Source: Streptomyces sp. 6-11-2
Lineage (GTDB): Bacteria; Actinomycetota; Actinomycetes; Streptomycetales; Streptomycetaceae
NCBI RefSeq assembly: GCF_006540305.1
Contig: NZ_BJOR01000001.1
Location: 4,402,001-4,466,000 of the forward strand
DNA length: 64,000 bases
Reading direction: 5' to 3'
Notes under the pieces: model-generated
The model's database searches: none
What the model was told of the DNA's origin: nothing
Seen by the model: the letters and a program-made list of their open reading frames with translations, nothing else
Shown here: piece by piece, positions 35,374 to 43,712 of the stretch
Position numbering within the stretch: position 1 is the first letter of the stretch
Layout: every line of letters begins with the position of its first letter
Program-made: the position numbers and the translations under genes

Positions 35374-36548
35374 CCAGCGCCCAGCTGAAGGAACGGTGCC
35401 GGGACACCGTCACCCGCGCGCAGGACCAGGTCCTCGCGCTCAGCCACAGCCTGCACGCCGAGCCGGAACTCGCCTACGAGGAGCACCGGTCCGCCGGGAA
35501 GATCGCCGACCTGGCCGAGGGCGCGGGCTTCGCCGTCGAACGAGGCGTGTGCGGACTGCCGACCGCGTTCACCGCGACCGCCGGCTCGGGGGACCTGGTC
35601 ATCGGGATCTGCGCCGAGTACGACGCGCTGCCCGGCATCGGCCACGCCTGCGGCCACAACGTCAACGGCGCCGCCGCCGTCACCGCCGCCCTCGCGCTCG
35701 CCTCCGTCGCCGACGACATCGGCGTCACCGTCAAACTCCTCGGCACACCCGCCGAGGAGTACGGCGGCGGCAAGGCCGACATGCTGCGCGAAGGGGCCTT
35801 CGACGATGTGGCGGCGGCGATGATGGCACACGCCGCGCCCACCGACGCCATCGGCATGACCTCGCTCGCCATCAGCAGCTGGAAGGTTACGTACACCGGC
35901 CGTACGGCGCACGCGGCGGCGATGCCGCACTGCGGGGTGAACGCCGCCGACGCGATGATGATCGCGCAGGTCGCGATCAGCGCCTACCGGCAGCAGATGA
36001 CGCCCGGCGCGGTCGTCTCCGGCATCGTCACCTCCGGCGGCGAGGCACCCAACGTCATCCCCGGCCGTACGACGGCGGACTACGACTGCCGCGCCGAGAC
36101 GATCGAGGAACTGCGGGAGCTCCAGGCCCGGGTGCGCGCCTGTTTCGAGGCGGGGGCACTGGCGACGGGCGCCGAGCTGGCGCTCGAAACGGTCGGCAAC
36201 GACTACGCCGATCTGCGGCAGGACCTGGACATGTGCGCGCTGTACCGCGAGGCGGCGGGCGACCTCGGCCGCACCGTGCCGCCGCGCGACCCCCGGCTGC
36301 GCGGCGGGTCGACGGACATGGGCAACGTCTCGCAGACCGTGCCGTCCATCCACCCCATGATCGGTTACGACTGCGGCGACGCGATCATGCACAACCCCGA
36401 TTTCACGCGATACGGCACGACCGCGAGCGCGGACCTCGCCGTCCTGGACGGCGGGCTCGCCATGGCATGGACGGCGCTGGGCCTCGCGACCGACGAGGGG
36501 CAGCGGAGCCGGTTGCTGAAGCGGCTTGCGGAGCGCGGCCGTCGCTAG
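35370..36548 (+). CDS. M20 family metallopeptidase / amidohydrolase
   Basis: 392-residue zinc amidohydrolase of the M20D type. The metal sites are in GICAEYDALPGIGHACGHNVNG and GTPAEEYGGGKADMLREGAFDD. The HAAMPHCGVNAADAMMIAQVAIS segment matches the dimerisation domain, and EAPNVIPGRT is conserved. Members hydrolyse N-acyl amino acids, aminobenzoyl-glutamate or indole-amino acid conjugates. The start GTG 35370 overlaps the MFS stop by 4 bases. The regulator Lrp is divergent. Confidence 0.9.
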   Translation: MTSAQLKERCRDTVTRAQDQVLALSHSLHAEPELAYEEHRSAGKIADLAEGAGFAVERGVCGLPTAFTATAGSGDLVIGICAEYDALPGIGHACGHNVNGAAAVTAALALASVADDIGVTVKLLGTPAEEYGGGKADMLREGAFDDVAAAMMAHAAPTDAIGMTSLAISSWKVTYTGRTAHAAAMPHCGVNAADAMMIAQVAISAYRQQMTPGAVVSGIVTSGGEAPNVIPGRTTADYDCRAETIEELRELQARVRACFEAGALATGAELALETVGNDYADLRQDLDMCALYREAAGDLGRTVPPRDPRLRGGSTDMGNVSQTVPSIHPMIGYDCGDAIMHNPDFTRYGTTASADLAVLDGGLAMAWTALGLATDEGQRSRLLKRLAERGRR

Positions 36549-36616
36549 TTTCCGTGGGTATTTCCCTGGCCCGGCGTCAGCCTTTCAGCCGTTCAGGTTC
36601 TCAGCCCCGCGGGTCT

Positions 36617-38521
36617 TCAGGTCTTCAGGCGGGGATCGGGCTGCTTCGTGACAGGTGTCGGTGAGGGGACCTGCCGGTAGAAGATGTCGATGTCCACCTC
36701 TTCGCCGCCGACGGTCAGGGTGTCCCAGGCACCGCTCGCGAGCAGGGTGCGGACGGTTTCGGGCTTCAGTTTCCGGAGGTGGTCGCGGAGGGCCGTGTCG
36801 TCCGGCATGCCCGGGACCCGCGGTGAGAGACGGTCGCGGATCTCCCGCAGCCGTTCCATGAACGCGTCGATGTCCGCCTCGTTCGCCTTGTCCGCCCCGC
36901 CGTCCGGAGCCGTGGGTACGGCCGCCTCGATGCTCTGCGCGATCGTGTCCTTGATCGCACAAGTGTCGCCGTGTTCGTCGGTGGTCACCATCGCGTTCCA
37001 CGCACGGCTCTTGTGCCGGTACTGGAGCATCGACATCGCCGCCTCGTGACGGACGAAGTCGGCGTCGCGGAAGGCCTTCCCCCGCCAGGCGTTGCTGAGG
37101 GAGCGGGCGAGCGAAATGGCCGACGCGAGCCCGCTGTTGAGCCCGCGCCCCGGCCAGAAGTGGATCGCGTTGGCGGCGTCCCCGAGCAGGAAGCCGTACG
37201 TCCCCGGGGTGGTGGGCGTCGCGGAGTGGAGCCGGGCGGTGAAGCGCGGCCGCTGCACCATGTCCAGGCGGAACCCGGTGACGGCGCTCAGGTTCCCCTC
37301 GGTGACGCCGAAGAGGACGAGGCCCTCCAGCACGCGCTTCCACAGGGCCGAACCCTTGACCAGGGCGGGCAGGAACAGCGTGCCGTGCGTCGAGCAGCGG
37401 AAGTCCCCTTCCTCGTTGCGGCCCATGAGACAGGGCCGCGAGGCGACACACTGCTCGAACACGTGCCGGACGGGGTCGACCCCGATCACCTCCTGGGCCT
37501 CGGCGTCGGTGAGGCGCATGTTCAGGAAGCCCTCGCCGCGCAGGGAGTTCAGAAGGAAGCGGTTCTGCGCCACCGTCAGCAGGACGGCCATGGGGTCCGG
37601 CAGGTCGGACTTCACCCGCAGCCCCAGCACGACGTCCTGGACGTGCTGCCCCTTCAGGGAGTAGATCGACGCGTCGGGAGCGCCGAACTTGTCGCTGAGG
37701 TGATCCCGGGTCCGTGAGCGGCCGCCCTCGCAGATGGCGAGCACGTGGTCCTTGACCACCGTCTCACGCTGCTCGGTCGCGTCGAAGCGGGTGGGAACGA
37801 GCCGGATCCGGTCGGACTTCTCGTTCGCCATCTCCAGGAGTACGTCCTCGACGTAGGCGATCCGGACGTTCCGCGGGCCGTAGCCCTGGACGGAGTCCGG
37901 CCCGGCCGGCCACATCTCGGTGTACGCGCCGGCGCCGAACAAGCGCTCCTGGACCTTCTCGGGAAGGTTCAGGTACTGGCGGCTCTGGACGGTCACGACC
38001 TGCTGCCGCCGGACGTTGCCCTGTGACTCGTTCTTCCAGACGACCCGCGAGCCGTCCTGGGTCCAGCGGCCGTCGTAGACGGTGATGGCCACGCGCCGCC
38101 CCATCAGATGCTCCAGCAGCAGGGCGAAGCTCAGCCCCACGGGACCGCCGCCCGAGACGGTGACGTTCAGGACCGGGCCCGGCGCGGCGGCCGCGAGCGG
38201 GTTCGGGACATCCGTGATCGTCTCCATCGCCTCGGGGATCTCGAAGCAGAAGACCTCGTCGCCGATCGTGATCTCGTCCCCTGAGGTGAGGACGTGGGAC
38301 GTCACCTGCCTCCCGTTGACCAGCGTCCCGTTCCGGCTTCCCCGGTCGTACAGGACGTACCGGTCGGCCTCCCGCAGTACTTCCGCGTGCAGACGCGAGG
38401 CCCGCCCACTGGCGATCACGACACTGCTGTCACCGCTGCGGCCGAAAGTGACCGGAGCGACGCCGACAGAGAACCGCCGCCCGGCCAGAGGCCCCACACG
38501 CCCGGTGATCGAAGCCGGCAT
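36617..38521 (-). CDS. FHA domain fused to a FAD-dependent monooxygenase-like domain
   Basis: 634-residue fusion. Residues about 15-95 form an FHA phosphothreonine-recognition domain (VTFGRSGDSSVVIASGRASRLHAEVL, VLYDRGSRNGTLVNG). From about 118 a Rossmann FAD domain follows, with VSGGGPVGLSFALLLEH in place of the usual GxGxxG, and LLGDAANAIHFWPGRGLNSGLASA (near 450) is the second FAD motif of the PHBH/UbiH type. The C-terminal 100 residues are helical and charged. Start ATG 38521 is preceded by GGGGGAG. FHA domains read Ser/Thr-kinase phosphorylation, so this oxygenase may be recruited by a kinase. The substrate is unknown. It is convergent with the M20 gene. Confidence 0.85.
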   Translation of the reverse strand: MPASITGRVGPLAGRRFSVGVAPVTFGRSGDSSVVIASGRASRLHAEVLREADRYVLYDRGSRNGTLVNGRQVTSHVLTSGDEITIGDEVFCFEIPEAMETITDVPNPLAAAAPGPVLNVTVSGGGPVGLSFALLLEHLMGRRVAITVYDGRWTQDGSRVVWKNESQGNVRRQQVVTVQSRQYLNLPEKVQERLFGAGAYTEMWPAGPDSVQGYGPRNVRIAYVEDVLLEMANEKSDRIRLVPTRFDATEQRETVVKDHVLAICEGGRSRTRDHLSDKFGAPDASIYSLKGQHVQDVVLGLRVKSDLPDPMAVLLTVAQNRFLLNSLRGEGFLNMRLTDAEAQEVIGVDPVRHVFEQCVASRPCLMGRNEEGDFRCSTHGTLFLPALVKGSALWKRVLEGLVLFGVTEGNLSAVTGFRLDMVQRPRFTARLHSATPTTPGTYGFLLGDAANAIHFWPGRGLNSGLASAISLARSLSNAWRGKAFRDADFVRHEAAMSMLQYRHKSRAWNAMVTTDEHGDTCAIKDTIAQSIEAAVPTAPDGGADKANEADIDAFMERLREIRDRLSPRVPGMPDDTALRDHLRKLKPETVRTLLASGAWDTLTVGGEEVDIDIFYRQVPSPTPVTKQPDPRLKT

Positions 38522-38881
38522 GGCCACTCCCCCTTGGATCTGTCCGTACTGGCCGTAAGCCGGTCGTGGCCAGGACACCGACCGACTCGAATCAACAGCT
38601 CGGCACAGACAGGCGTGTTCCCCCCAGGCCCGTTGCCCCAGCCCCCAACAGGTGGGTTCCAGGTTCGCGCCACGGTCGCCCCCGCGCAAGGCCGTAGGAC
38701 GGGAAGTTGCAGATCAGGTGTGGTGTGGCGGGAGGGGCGCGGGGGACTCAGGGGGCAGATTGGAAGAGGCCGCGCCGCGAGGGCGAGGCCCTGACGGCCT
38801 CGGCTCGGTTCGGCGACTGCCGGCCCCGAGCGGCCGGGCAGCCGACCGAGGGCAGGCGGGGGTGCCCGGTCCGTTGCGACG
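38522..38881. other. Intergenic stretch without a supported gene
   Basis: About 360 bases between the divergently facing FHA fusion (start 38521) and the end of the TetR gene (38882). Open frames here have no ribosome site or protein-like composition. It presumably holds the promoter of the FHA fusion gene. Nothing else seen. Confidence 0.5.
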
Positions 38882-39499
38882 TTACGGCTGCCTCACGGCG
38901 TCCGGGGCGGGCTCCGCGTCGCACTCGGCCGGCGGGTTCAGCAGTTGGGCGATGTCGCGGGCGGCGGCGACGACCTGCTCATTGCTCGCCTCCAGGCCCT
39001 GGGCCGCGAAGAAGGCGAGGTTGACGCTGAACAGGGCCATGCGGATGCGCAGTGCCTCCTCCACGGAGGCGTCCGGGCCGGTGAGGGCGTCGAAAAGGGC
39101 GGTCAGCCGCTCGAAGACGTTCTCCCGGCCGGAATGCAGTTCCTTGACGACATGCTGGTTGGCGAAGGCGAACCGCACAGCCTGCAGGCCCTGCCGAGAG
39201 ACCAGGTCGATCATCCGGTCGATGGTCTGCGCGCGCAGTCGCGGGCCGGGAGGCTGCGTACGGGCCCAGTCGACGAGTTCGTCCAGGGCCTCCAGATGCT
39301 CGGTGAACAGCGAGCGGACGATGTCTTCCTTGCCGTTGAAGTGGTAGTACAGGGCTGCCTTGGTGATGCCCAGGCGCTCGGCGATCTCTCGCAGGGAGGT
39401 GGCTTCGTAGCCCTGCGCGGCGAACAGATCCAGGGCGACCTTGCGGATCTCGGCCTTGGTGTCGCTGCCTCGCCGGTGTCCTGCGCCCGCCATTTTCAT
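38882..39499 (-). CDS. TetR/AcrR family transcriptional regulator
   Basis: 205-residue repressor with an N-terminal HTH (residues about 15-60: RKVALDLFAAQGYEATSLREIAERLGITKAALYYHFNGKEDIV), followed by an all-helical ligand-binding domain. It is divergent from a DHA2 efflux gene, the classic arrangement where TetR represses the pump and itself. A palindromic operator lies in the gap. Start ATG 39499, or 39493 two codons later. Confidence 0.92.
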   Translation of the reverse strand: MKMAGAGHRRGSDTKAEIRKVALDLFAAQGYEATSLREIAERLGITKAALYYHFNGKEDIVRSLFTEHLEALDELVDWARTQPPGPRLRAQTIDRMIDLVSRQGLQAVRFAFANQHVVKELHSGRENVFERLTALFDALTGPDASVEEALRIRMALFSVNLAFFAAQGLEASNEQVVAAARDIAQLLNPPAECDAEPAPDAVRQP

Positions 39500-39560
39500 C
39501 CGCCTTCTTCCGGTGGTGCCGCGTCCGACCGATCTTCGTCGCCGGGGGTCTCGCTTGCAA

Positions 39561-39600
39561 GCTTACCGCCCGGCAAGTAAGTTACTTAACGGCCGGTAGG
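39561..39600. promoter_or_regulatory. Palindromic operator between TetR and the DHA2 pump
   Basis: The core AAGTAAGTTACTT (39575-39587) is a perfect palindrome around a central G, within a longer imperfect palindrome (TACCGCCCGGC...GGCCGGTA, 39564-39598). It is the probable TetR binding site controlling both divergent genes. Confidence 0.7.
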
Positions 39601-39726
39601 TGACGCCGTGACGTCGAAGCAGGCTTCTCCCCGTGCACGGTCCGTCCCGCGCAGGCGCTGCGGGGCGGGCGTGCCACGTGCGGTCCGCTACCCGCCAGCA
39701 CTCCCGTTCCCAAGAAAGGCACCGCC

Positions 39727-41343
39727 ATGGCGTCGACCGCAGCCAATCCCGACCAGGAGTCACCGCCCCGCTTCACCCACCGCGAGATCATGGTGACGAT
39801 GAGCGGCCTGGTCATCGCGCTGCTGCTGGCCATGCTCGACAACATGATCGTGGCTCCCGCCCTGCCCACGATCGTGGGCGATCTGGGCGGGCTCAATCAC
39901 CTGGCATGGGTGACCACCGGCTACGTTCTGGCCTCCACCGTCGCCACCCCGATCTGGGGCAAGCTCGGCGACCTGCTCGGCCGGAGGATCACCTTCCTCT
40001 CCTCCATCGTGATCTTCCTGCTCGGCTCGGCGCTGTGCGGCATGTCGCAGAACATGGGTGAGCTGGTCGGCTTCCGCGCTCTGCAGGGCCTCGGTGCCGG
40101 CGGCCTGATGGTGGGCGTCATGGCGGTGGTGGCCGAGATCGTGCCGCCGCGTGAACGCGGCAAGTACCAGGGCGTGATGATGGCCGTGATGCCGGTCGCC
40201 ATGATCGGCGGGCCGCTGGCCGGCGGCTTCATCACCGACCACCTCAGCTGGCGCTGGGCCTTCTACGTCAACCTGCCGCTGGGCGTCGTCGCCCTGCTGG
40301 TGTGCTGGTTCACCCTGGCCAGGCTGCCGCGCGGCACCGGCCGGGTGCGCATCGACTGGACCGGGGCGGCCCTGCTCACCGTCTGGATCACGGCGCTGGT
40401 CCTGATCACCAGCTGGGGCGGCAACGAGTACGACTGGTCCTCGGCGATGATCATCGGTCTGGCGGTGGTGACCGTGGCGGCCTTCGTCGCCTTCGTGTTC
40501 GTCGAACGCCGCGCCGCCGAGCCGATCATGCCGCTGGCGGTCTTCGGCAACCGCGACTTCTCCCTGGCCGGGGCGCTCAGCTTCATCGTCGGCTTCGCCC
40601 TCTTCGGCGGGGTGACCTTCCTGCCGCAGTTCCAGCAGTTCGTCCAGGGCTCCTCCGCCACCAACAGCGGCCTGCTGCTGATGCCGATGATGCTCGCCTC
40701 GATGGTGACCTCGCTGGCCGGCGGCCAGATGATCAGCCGCACCGGCCGCTACCGCCTCTGGCCCATCGCCGGCACCGTCCTGATGGCCGCCGGACTGGCC
40801 CTGTTCGCCACCATGGACACCGGCACCTCCCGCACCGTCACCTCGCTGTACATGGTCGTCCTCGGCGCCGGCATGGGCTGCCTGATGCAGACCACCATGC
40901 TGATCGCCCAGAACAACGCCCCGCTGAAGGACATGGGCGCCGCCACCGGTGCCGCGACCTTCCTCCGCAACATGGGCGGCTCCCTGGGCGTCTCCCTGCT
41001 GGGCTCGGTCTACGCCTCCACCCTGACCGACTCCGTCGTCTCCCACGGCGGTATGGCGACCGGCTCCGGCGGCTCGGCCTCGGTGTCGCAGATGACGCCG
41101 GAGATCCTCAAGAGCCTGCCCGCGGCGGCCCGCCAGGTGTTCCAGCAGGCCGTCACCGACGGCGTCAGCTCCGTCTTCACCTGGGGCGCGGTGGTGGCCG
41201 CCGCGGGCCTGCTGATCGCCCTGCTCATCCGCCAGGTGCCGCTGCGGGGCTTCGAGGCACCGGCCCCTGCCGACGCCTCCGGCACGTCCGGAGCAGTCCA
41301 GGACGACCAGGGGGCCACCGAGAAAGCCCCAGCCGGCAGCTGA
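39727..41343 (+). CDS. MFS drug efflux transporter, DHA2 family (EmrB/QacA-type)
   Basis: 538-residue proton-driven exporter with about 14 hydrophobic helices. Signatures are LDNMIVAPALPTIVGDLGG at helix 1, WVTTGYVLASTVATPIWGKLGDLLGRR, and the GGLMVGVMAVVAEIVPPRERGKYQG motif of helix 5. The low-complexity C-terminal tail (Ala/Pro/Ser) is cytoplasmic. It diverges from TetR across a palindromic operator, so it is likely induced by its substrate, an unknown drug or metabolite. ATG 39727 starts the open frame. A strong hairpin follows at 41432. Confidence 0.93.
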   Translation: MASTAANPDQESPPRFTHREIMVTMSGLVIALLLAMLDNMIVAPALPTIVGDLGGLNHLAWVTTGYVLASTVATPIWGKLGDLLGRRITFLSSIVIFLLGSALCGMSQNMGELVGFRALQGLGAGGLMVGVMAVVAEIVPPRERGKYQGVMMAVMPVAMIGGPLAGGFITDHLSWRWAFYVNLPLGVVALLVCWFTLARLPRGTGRVRIDWTGAALLTVWITALVLITSWGGNEYDWSSAMIIGLAVVTVAAFVAFVFVERRAAEPIMPLAVFGNRDFSLAGALSFIVGFALFGGVTFLPQFQQFVQGSSATNSGLLLMPMMLASMVTSLAGGQMISRTGRYRLWPIAGTVLMAAGLALFATMDTGTSRTVTSLYMVVLGAGMGCLMQTTMLIAQNNAPLKDMGAATGAATFLRNMGGSLGVSLLGSVYASTLTDSVVSHGGMATGSGGSASVSQMTPEILKSLPAAARQVFQQAVTDGVSSVFTWGAVVAAAGLLIALLIRQVPLRGFEAPAPADASGTSGAVQDDQGATEKAPAGS

Positions 41344-41431
41344 CGACCCACCGCCTCCTCTCTCCGCTCGGGGACGGGCAGGAGAGGGGACTGCCCCCTC
41401 CCCGTCAGGGGACGGCCGGGGAGGGGGCACC

Positions 41432-41464
41432 GCCGGGGCCGGTCCGTTACGGACCGGCCCCGGC
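41432..41464 (+). terminator. Hairpin terminator after the DHA2 pump
   Basis: GCCGGGGCCGGTCCG (41432-41446) pairs perfectly with CGGACCGGCCCCGGC (41450-41464), loop TTA. It lies 89 bases after the pump stop. Confidence 0.8.
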
Positions 41465-41498
41465 CCGCCAGCCGTGGCGACGCGATTTCGTCGCATGT

Positions 41499-41813
41499 CT
41501 CCAGCACGAGACTCATCTCCGTGCACGCTCCATCGACTTCCCCGGCATCGAGGAGTGCACGTTCCAGGCTCGCGTGGACAAGGTTGCCGACCTGCGGGTA
41601 CTGATCGCCGGCCGCCGTGTGTTGGCCGTACGCATCGACTCCGACCTCTTGGACCGGCGCAAGGAATGCAGCGCGCTCACATACAGCGTGGTGGACCTGC
41701 CGGGTCGCCTGGAGAAGGCCCTGCTTGACGCGGACGTCTGCGGGGTGAGCGTCGGACCACGCGGGTTGCAGGTCAAAGGCCCACGGACCACCCTCGGCTC
41801 ACCGCGTGCGTGA
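41499..41813 (+). pseudogene. Remnant of an ATP-grasp ribosomal-peptide maturase (TgmB/MvdD type)
   Basis: The frame contains CTFQARVDKVADLRVLIAGR and RVLAVRIDSDLLDRRKECSALTY, which I recognise as the central region of ATP-grasp RiPP maturases (TgmB/MvdC/D-like: ..FQ..VDK.AD.RV..VG..VFA.RIDS). There is no start codon with a ribosome site, the N-terminal and C-terminal thirds are missing, and similarity ends near 41734, although the frame runs on to a stop at 41813. It is a decayed fragment adjoining the DUF397 gene; intact tgmAB loci often have such HTH neighbours. Confidence 0.6.
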
Positions 41814-41991
41814 AGGCGCGCCACGCCGGGGAGGCGATGGTCGCGACGGAAGTGCCGCCGAGCTTTGTGTCACGTACGAGTACCTGCCCACCGTCGTGAG
41901 CGCACTCGACGCATTCGCCACCGGCGCCATTGCTGTAGGACGACTTGACCCACGGGCCCGGAGCCTCTGTGCCGCCGAGGTCGACGTTCAC
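41773..41991 (-). CDS. DUF397 domain-containing protein
   Basis: 72-residue protein with the DUF397 signature WVKSSYSNGAGGECVECAHDGGQVLVRDTKLGG. Small DUF397 proteins pair with the HTH/DUF5753 regulators and are often linked with development or antibiotic control in Streptomyces (WhiJ/AbaA-like clusters). GTG 41991 follows AAGGAG, and the start overlaps the end of the HTH gene by 4 bases (GTGA). Functional details unknown. Confidence 0.88.
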   Translation of the reverse strand: MNVDLGGTEAPGPWVKSSYSNGAGGECVECAHDGGQVLVRDTKLGGTSVATIASPAWRAFTHAVSRGWSVGL

Positions 41992-42836
41992 CGTGCGTAC
42001 TCCTTCACAACGCTCTTGATCAGCTGAATCGTTCGTCGTGGGCTCAGGGCTGCCGCCCTCAACTCGTCGAACGCCCGCGTGTACTCGCGGACATGAGGTT
42101 CCCCTTCCAAGTACATCGCATCCGTGATGCCGTCCCGGTACACGATGTCCGGGTCTTCCGGATCGGGGAACCCCAACATGGTGAACGGTCCCGTGGTCGG
42201 GCAGGTGCCGGCGTCGAAGGGGAGTACCTGCAAGGTCACACTTGGCTGCTCCGCCGCCTCCAGTACGCGTTCCAATTGTGCCCGCATCAACTCCCGCTCG
42301 CCGACGACTCTGCGCACGGCACCCTCGCTCACGATGAACCAGCAGTCGGGAGCACCGGGGGCGTTGAGCATGGACTGGCGCTCCAGCCGTACCCGCACCG
42401 CCCGATCGATGTCCTTGGGAGGCATGTACGAACCGCACGTGTGCAGTTCCCGGGCGTAGGCCTCGGTCTGCACGAGGCCGGGCAGGACTTCCGACTGGTA
42501 CTGGCGCAGCGTGGACGCATCCTGTTCGAGGCCGATGTAGATCGAGAACCATTCGGGCACTCCCGACCCGTGGACCTGCCACCAGCCGCGCGTCTTGGCC
42601 TGCCGCGCCAAGGACTTGAGAAACTCGCGAAGCTCGTCGCCGGTGTCGTAGAACCGGCACAACGCGTCGATGTCGGAGGGCTGGACCCGCCCGCTGCCGG
42701 TCTCCATCCGGTTGACCTTGGAGCCGCTCCAGTCCAGGGCCGCCCCGACCTGGGCGCAGGTCAAAGCGTTCTTCTCCCGGAGCTTCTTCAGCTCGATGGA
42801 CAGTCGACGGCGGCGCGCCGTCGGTGATCCGGCCAT
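41988..42836 (-). CDS. XRE-type HTH regulator with DUF5753 domain
   Basis: 282-residue DNA-binding protein. Residues about 8-62 form an XRE HTH (LSIELKKLREKNALTCAQVGAALDWSGSKVNRMETG), followed by a DUF5753 ligand-like domain (FSIYIGLEQDASTLRQYQSEVLPGLVQTEAYAREL and RQSMLNAPGAPDCWFIVSEGAVRR). It is the usual partner of the DUF397 protein, which it overlaps by 4 bases, and lies divergent from a RsbW-like gene. Likely a regulator of development or secondary metabolism. Confidence 0.9.
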   Translation of the reverse strand: MAGSPTARRRRLSIELKKLREKNALTCAQVGAALDWSGSKVNRMETGSGRVQPSDIDALCRFYDTGDELREFLKSLARQAKTRGWWQVHGSGVPEWFSIYIGLEQDASTLRQYQSEVLPGLVQTEAYARELHTCGSYMPPKDIDRAVRVRLERQSMLNAPGAPDCWFIVSEGAVRRVVGERELMRAQLERVLEAAEQPSVTLQVLPFDAGTCPTTGPFTMLGFPDPEDPDIVYRDGITDAMYLEGEPHVREYTRAFDELRAAALSPRRTIQLIKSVVKEYAR

Positions 42837-43057
42837 CTGGACCCCTTCATGTCGAAACAGCGTTCAGTCTCTGCGCCAAGGGTGCGGGCCGCCAATCACC
42901 CGATGGTGGGATTCTCTCCGTGCACATTGCACGACGGGATTCGCGCCGGCCATCCTGGCGATGAGAACGACCGATGTGGGGCCGGCCCGGAGCTCCGGCA
43001 TCCGCACGGACCCGCGAGCGACGAAGGGTTGGCTCGGAAGTGATCCCAGGCGCATGC

Positions 43058-43696
43058 ATGGTGAGAACGCCGTGGACCGTGGAGTTCACGGCTCTGGAGG
43101 AAGAGGTGGCGGTCCTGCGTCGCAGAGTGCGCGAGCACCTCGGCAGCTGGGGACTGCGGGACCTCGTGGACGAGGCGCAGCTCTGCGTGAGCGAGCTCGT
43201 GGCCAACGTCATCACCCACGTCGGCGTCGGTACGCCGACCACCCTCGCCGTCCTGATGAACGGTGCGTGTCTGCGCATCGAGGTGCACGACCCCGACACC
43301 CGTGCACTGCCCTCACTGGTGACCGCCGACATTGAGTCGGAAGGGGGTCGCGGCATGACACTCGTCGAGGCGATCACGGATCGCTGGGGCGTCCAACTCC
43401 TCGCCGACCGAAAGGTGACCTGGTGCGAACTGGCGACGGGGCTGCCGTCGCCGGGAGGCCAGGACGAAGGCCCCCGGGTGACCCGGGCGGAGGCGGTGCT
43501 CGACCTCTACGGCGCGGCAGGACCGAAGCTCGGTTCGCGGCTCGGCAGATTGAGCATCACCGAGGGGGAGGAGGCGGCGATCTTCCTCATCACCGACCTC
43601 CTCCACTGGCTCCGGGCACACGGTCGCGACGCGGACGACGTGCTGGACCGTGCGCAGATGCGGTTCGAGACCCAGGTGTCCGAAGTCGGCTCGTGA
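43058..43696 (+). CDS. ATP-binding protein of the anti-sigma (RsbW-like) family
   Basis: 212-residue HATPase_c protein like the anti-sigma factors and AbaA-associated ATPases of Streptomyces. The N-box is ELVANVITHVG, and the later GGRGMTLVEAI corresponds to the G2 box. The C-terminal part (residues about 145-212) is a helical extension. It lies divergent from the HTH/DUF397 pair, and this trio is the familiar whiJ-like cluster in which the ATPase may sequester a sigma factor or the regulator. ATG 43058 is the assumed start. Confidence 0.85.
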   Translation: MVRTPWTVEFTALEEEVAVLRRRVREHLGSWGLRDLVDEAQLCVSELVANVITHVGVGTPTTLAVLMNGACLRIEVHDPDTRALPSLVTADIESEGGRGMTLVEAITDRWGVQLLADRKVTWCELATGLPSPGGQDEGPRVTRAEAVLDLYGAAGPKLGSRLGRLSITEGEEAAIFLITDLLHWLRAHGRDADDVLDRAQMRFETQVSEVGS

Positions 43697-43712
43697 CCCG
43701 GGTCGACGAGCG

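Noticed and set aside
39760..41526. 588-aa minus-strand frame over the DHA2 transporter
   Set aside because: His/Gly/Asp-rich shadow; the plus strand has 14 membrane helices.
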